From positions 1-8,471 of the forward strand of contig JAJXYM010000084.1 in NCBI GenBank assembly GCA_021780585.1: 8,471 nucleotides of DNA, written 5' to 3'. The position numbers and the translations under genes are program-made. The notes under the pieces are model-generated. The model did not search any database, was not told the DNA's origin, and saw nothing but the letters and a program-made list of their open reading frames with translations. Shown piece after piece: positions 5,683-8,471 of the stretch (its first letter is position 1; every line of letters starts with the position of its first letter). This DNA is from Deltaproteobacteria bacterium (GTDB lineage: Bacteria; Desulfobacterota; Binatia; Binatales; Binataceae).

Positions 5683-8471
5683 ATGACCAACGTGCTCGCA
5701 ATCCATCCCACGGCCCGCAAGGCCGCCGACCAGCTCAAACGGATAGTCCGGCGCGACGGCTCCGTCACCGGCAATCCTGTGATGACCTTTCCTCAGCTAA
5801 TCGAGTCGCTGGCGCGCGAACTCGACGATTCGCGCGCGCCGCTCGACCGCATCGGCGAGCGCCTCGCGATCGGCCTCGCGCTCGCGCGGGCGCCGATCGC
5901 GGGGGTTGAGAGTCCGCCTGGTCCGGGCTTGATCGACGGTCTGCTCGGCCTTATCCGCCAGCTCAAGACCGCCGCCCTCAAGCCGGACGATTTACGTCAA
6001 GCGGCGACCGGGATCGGCCTTGCGACCGCGCTTCCGGTCGCGACGCTCGCGGCGATCGGCGACGCCTACCAGGCCGTGCTTGATGAATCCCGCGTGATCG
6101 ACCATTACGACCGCGAGGCCGGGGTGCTCGCGATGCTCCATCGGTGCGAGAGCGAAGGCCGCCGGCCGCGATTGCTCGCGGGCGTCGAGCGTCTGCTGAT
6201 TGCGGAAATCTACGACCTCAGCCTGCTCCAGTTCATGATCGCGGCGGCGCTGATTCGCATCGTCGGCGCGGCCGAGGTCACGATTCAGGCGCAGCCGAAC
6301 GAGGTCACCAGCGCCACGCGCTTCGCCGAACTGACCTGGAACCGCTTTGTCGGGGAGGAATCGATCGCCGATCGCACGCTGCCCGAATTCGTCAATCGGA
6401 CCGGCCGCGCCGGCCGGCTGAATTTCCTGATCGCCAATCTGTTCGCCGCCGACCCGCCGCCGGCGCCTCCCGCCGACGACACGGTGACGATTATCGAGGC
6501 GCCGACGCGAATTCGCGAAGCCGAGGAGACCGCGCGCGCGATCCGCCGGATCCTCGCGGCGCCGTCCGGCGAACGCCTCGCGCCCGACCGGATCGCGATC
6601 GTCGCGCGCGATCTCGAACCTTACGCCGAATATCTCGAGGCGGCTTTCCGACGCTATCGGATGCCGCTGCGGATGGCGGGCAGCCGCCCCCTGACCGCGG
6701 CGCCGGCGGCGCGCGCCGTGCTCGATTTGCTGCGCGTTGCGGCGGAGGATTTCAGCCGCGCCGCGCTCGGCCGGATTCTTGGCTCGACGCTGTTCCATGC
6801 CCGCGCCGGGGCGCATTTCGCCGTGCTGGCCGAGGCCGGCTATATCGATCGCGCGACCGAGCCATTGCGCGAACGGCTCGAGCACCGCCGCGCGACGCTC
6901 GCCGCCGAAGCCGCCGATCCTTCGCTCGACGAACGCGAGCGCAAACGGCGCGCCGCGCTGGCCCGCCGGATCGAGCGCGCGCTCCCGCAATTCGCCCGGC
7001 TGCTCGAACTCCTCGAACCGCTCGCGCAGCCCGCGTCCGCGCGCACCCACGCCGATCGGCTGCGCCATGCGCTCGCCGAACTCGGTTTCGATCCGGCCGC
7101 CGATCCGCTCGACCACGATTCCGCCGACAACGCCGCCGCGGCCGGACCGCTCGCGGCCGCGCTCGACTCGATCGTCGCGGCCGATCGCAAACTTGCTCCC
7201 GACCGGACCCTGAGCGCCGCCGAATTCGCCGCCGAGGTCGCCGCCGCCTTCGGCGAGGCGAGCTTCGAACGGCCCGGCGGCGACGGCGCGGCGGCAATAC
7301 TCGCCCTGCCCGTGATGGAAGCGCGCGGGCTCGATTTCGACACGGTTTTCGTGCTCGGCCTGAACGATCAGACGTTTCCGACCTACCACGGCGAAGACCC
7401 GCTGATTCCCGACGACGCGCGCCGCCAGCTCAACCCCGCCCTTAAGGCCGCGCTCCGGCGTCGTTACGGCGCGCGCGCCGCCGCCGCGCCCGGTCCGATC
7501 CTGCGCACCCGGGGCCATCGCAACGCCGAGGACCCGTTCCTGTTCTTTCTGGCGCTCTCGATGCCGGCGCGGCGCGTGATTCTCTCCTATGCCGGCGCCA
7601 ACGAGGCCGGCCAGCCGCTCGCCCGATCGCCATTTATTGACGAGGTCGTGCGGTTGCTCGGCGCCGATCCGGAGCCAATCCATAAAATTGCGCCGGGAAA
7701 TTTTATTCCGCCGCCCGACGACTGTTTCGTCGCCGGAGAATTCCTGAACTGCGCCGCCGATCTGGGGATGCTTGACGAGCGCTGTCCCGTCGCGGTCGCC
7801 CCGCCGGAGCAGGTCGCGTCGATTTCGCGCCGGGTCAAAATCGAACGCGCCCGCGCCGCGTATCTCGCGATACCGACGCGCGAGGAGCTCGAATTGCTCG
7901 AGTCGTCGGCCGAAAAAGCCGGCCGCGCCGGACCCTGCGACGGCCGCGTCGGCGCCGATCCACGCCTGCGCCGCCTGCTGCTCGGCGCCGACGACAATCG
8001 ACGCCATCGCTGGAGCGCCGGGCAACTTGGCGAGGCGGCGTCCTGCGGCTTTCGCTATTTCGCCGGCCGCCTGTTGCGTCTGGACGAAGCGGAGGAGCCG
8101 GGGGTCGAGCAGAGCGCGCTCGAAGCCGGCGATCTGGCCCATGAAGTCCTGCGCGAGTTGATCCAGCACGGAATCGATTTCAATGACCGCGAGCGCGCGC
8201 GCCGCGACGCGGCCGCGATTCTCGCCGGCGTGCGCGCGCGTCGCGCCGCCGCCGCCCGCGATTCCGAGTTCTTCGCGCTGCAATGGGAGACCGTCGAGCG
8301 CATCGTCGACGAATTCATCCGCTATGAAACGCGCCGGCGCGCCGAGGACGGCATCCAGCCGGCGGAGTCGTACGCCGAACGCAATTTCGCATTCACGATC
8401 GACGATCGCCGGCCGCTGCCGCCCGCGGATCGCGTCGACGTCGCCTTGACCGGCCGGATCGATCGGCTCGA
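5683..8471 (+). CDS. addB: AddB-like helicase-fold / PD-(D/E)XK nuclease subunit (partial, 3' end missing)
   Basis: 929 codons without a stop, running off the right edge. AddB pairs with the AddA helicase-nuclease to process double-strand breaks for RecA-dependent repair. The N-terminus has the family's VLAIHPTARKAADQL (residues 4-18) and VMTFPQLIESL (33-43). At 547-566 comes ARGLDFDTVFVLGLNDQTFP, the helicase-fold motif shared with UvrD-like C-domains. A DPFLFFLALSMPARRVILSYAG-type segment and a SPF block follow. The nuclease domain begins with SAGQLGEAASCGFRYF (ending at 793). Cys788 may be the first ligand of the AddB iron-sulfur cluster. GDLAH (816-820) and GRIDRL (924-929, motif II Asp927) follow; motif III and the remaining cysteines are outside. 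There is no Walker A GxGK(S/T) near the N-terminus, so this subunit probably does not hydrolyse ATP. The ribosome-binding site is weak (AGG, 5672-5674). RecC-like nuclease scaffolds are an alternative. addA probably follows. Confidence 0.8.
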   Translation, partial: MTNVLAIHPTARKAADQLKRIVRRDGSVTGNPVMTFPQLIESLARELDDSRAPLDRIGERLAIGLALARAPIAGVESPPGPGLIDGLLGLIRQLKTAALKPDDLRQAATGIGLATALPVATLAAIGDAYQAVLDESRVIDHYDREAGVLAMLHRCESEGRRPRLLAGVERLLIAEIYDLSLLQFMIAAALIRIVGAAEVTIQAQPNEVTSATRFAELTWNRFVGEESIADRTLPEFVNRTGRAGRLNFLIANLFAADPPPAPPADDTVTIIEAPTRIREAEETARAIRRILAAPSGERLAPDRIAIVARDLEPYAEYLEAAFRRYRMPLRMAGSRPLTAAPAARAVLDLLRVAAEDFSRAALGRILGSTLFHARAGAHFAVLAEAGYIDRATEPLRERLEHRRATLAAEAADPSLDERERKRRAALARRIERALPQFARLLELLEPLAQPASARTHADRLRHALAELGFDPAADPLDHDSADNAAAAGPLAAALDSIVAADRKLAPDRTLSAAEFAAEVAAAFGEASFERPGGDGAAAILALPVMEARGLDFDTVFVLGLNDQTFPTYHGEDPLIPDDARRQLNPALKAALRRRYGARAAAAPGPILRTRGHRNAEDPFLFFLALSMPARRVILSYAGANEAGQPLARSPFIDEVVRLLGADPEPIHKIAPGNFIPPPDDCFVAGEFLNCAADLGMLDERCPVAVAPPEQVASISRRVKIERARAAYLAIPTREELELLESSAEKAGRAGPCDGRVGADPRLRRLLLGADDNRRHRWSAGQLGEAASCGFRYFAGRLLRLDEAEEPGVEQSALEAGDLAHEVLRELIQHGIDFNDRERARRDAAAILAGVRARRAAAARDSEFFALQWETVERIVDEFIRYETRRRAEDGIQPAESYAERNFAFTIDDRRPLPPADRVDVALTGRIDRL

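Noticed and set aside
6144..7445. Plus-strand frame of 433 codons in an alternative frame inside the addB-like gene
   Set aside because: Arg-rich composition and no family resemblance; it is a frame shadow of the same gene.
5992..8283. Minus-strand open frame of 763 codons antisense to the addB-like gene
   Set aside because: It is rich in Arg, Gly and Ala with no recognisable domain. The plus strand encodes clear AddB-like motifs through the whole stretch. Long antisense frames are expected where G+C-rich third positions suppress stop codons.

Overview
This is a G+C-rich window (about two thirds G+C by eye). It is compact, with no insertion sequences, CRISPR repeats, tRNA or rRNA, and looks like ordinary bacterial chromosome. 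The gene content fits a Gram-negative-like or deltaproteobacterial-type organism (Desulfobacterota, Binatota, Acidobacteriota and similar), but no marker here fixes the phylum, so this placement is weak.

Region 1 (1-550, minus strand) is a copper-response operon. A sigma70-type promoter and a double inverted-repeat operator lie upstream of csoR, a Cu(I)-sensing repressor with the full Cys-His-Cys ligand set. Five bases later comes the start of a metal-transporting P-type ATPase. Only its N-terminal YHS domain lies inside the window.

Region 2 (570-3764, minus strand) holds three genes that read one after another: an aroF-type DAHP synthase (first step of the shikimate pathway), an LD-carboxypeptidase of family S66, and a class C beta-lactamase-like serine hydrolase. 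The last two form a plausible cell-wall-peptide trimming pair. The short gaps between the three contain G+C hairpins without U-tracts.

Region 3 (4088-4885, plus strand) is a stand-alone SbcD/YhaO-like metallophosphoesterase with all metal-ligand motifs and its own candidate promoter. It converges on a single-domain CheY-like response regulator (4956-5402, minus strand).

Region 4 (5403-8471) is a 280-bp divergent intergenic region with inverted repeats, followed by a long AddB-like helicase-fold/PD-(D/E)XK nuclease subunit that runs off the right edge. Two proteins of DNA-end processing (SbcD-like and AddB-like) therefore sit within a few kilobases of each other, in different transcription units.

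I found no convincing undescribed system. The most distinctive non-coding signal is the pair of identical-architecture 17-bp palindromes (ATACT-N7-AGTAT) over the csoR promoter and start codon, with centres 21 bp apart.
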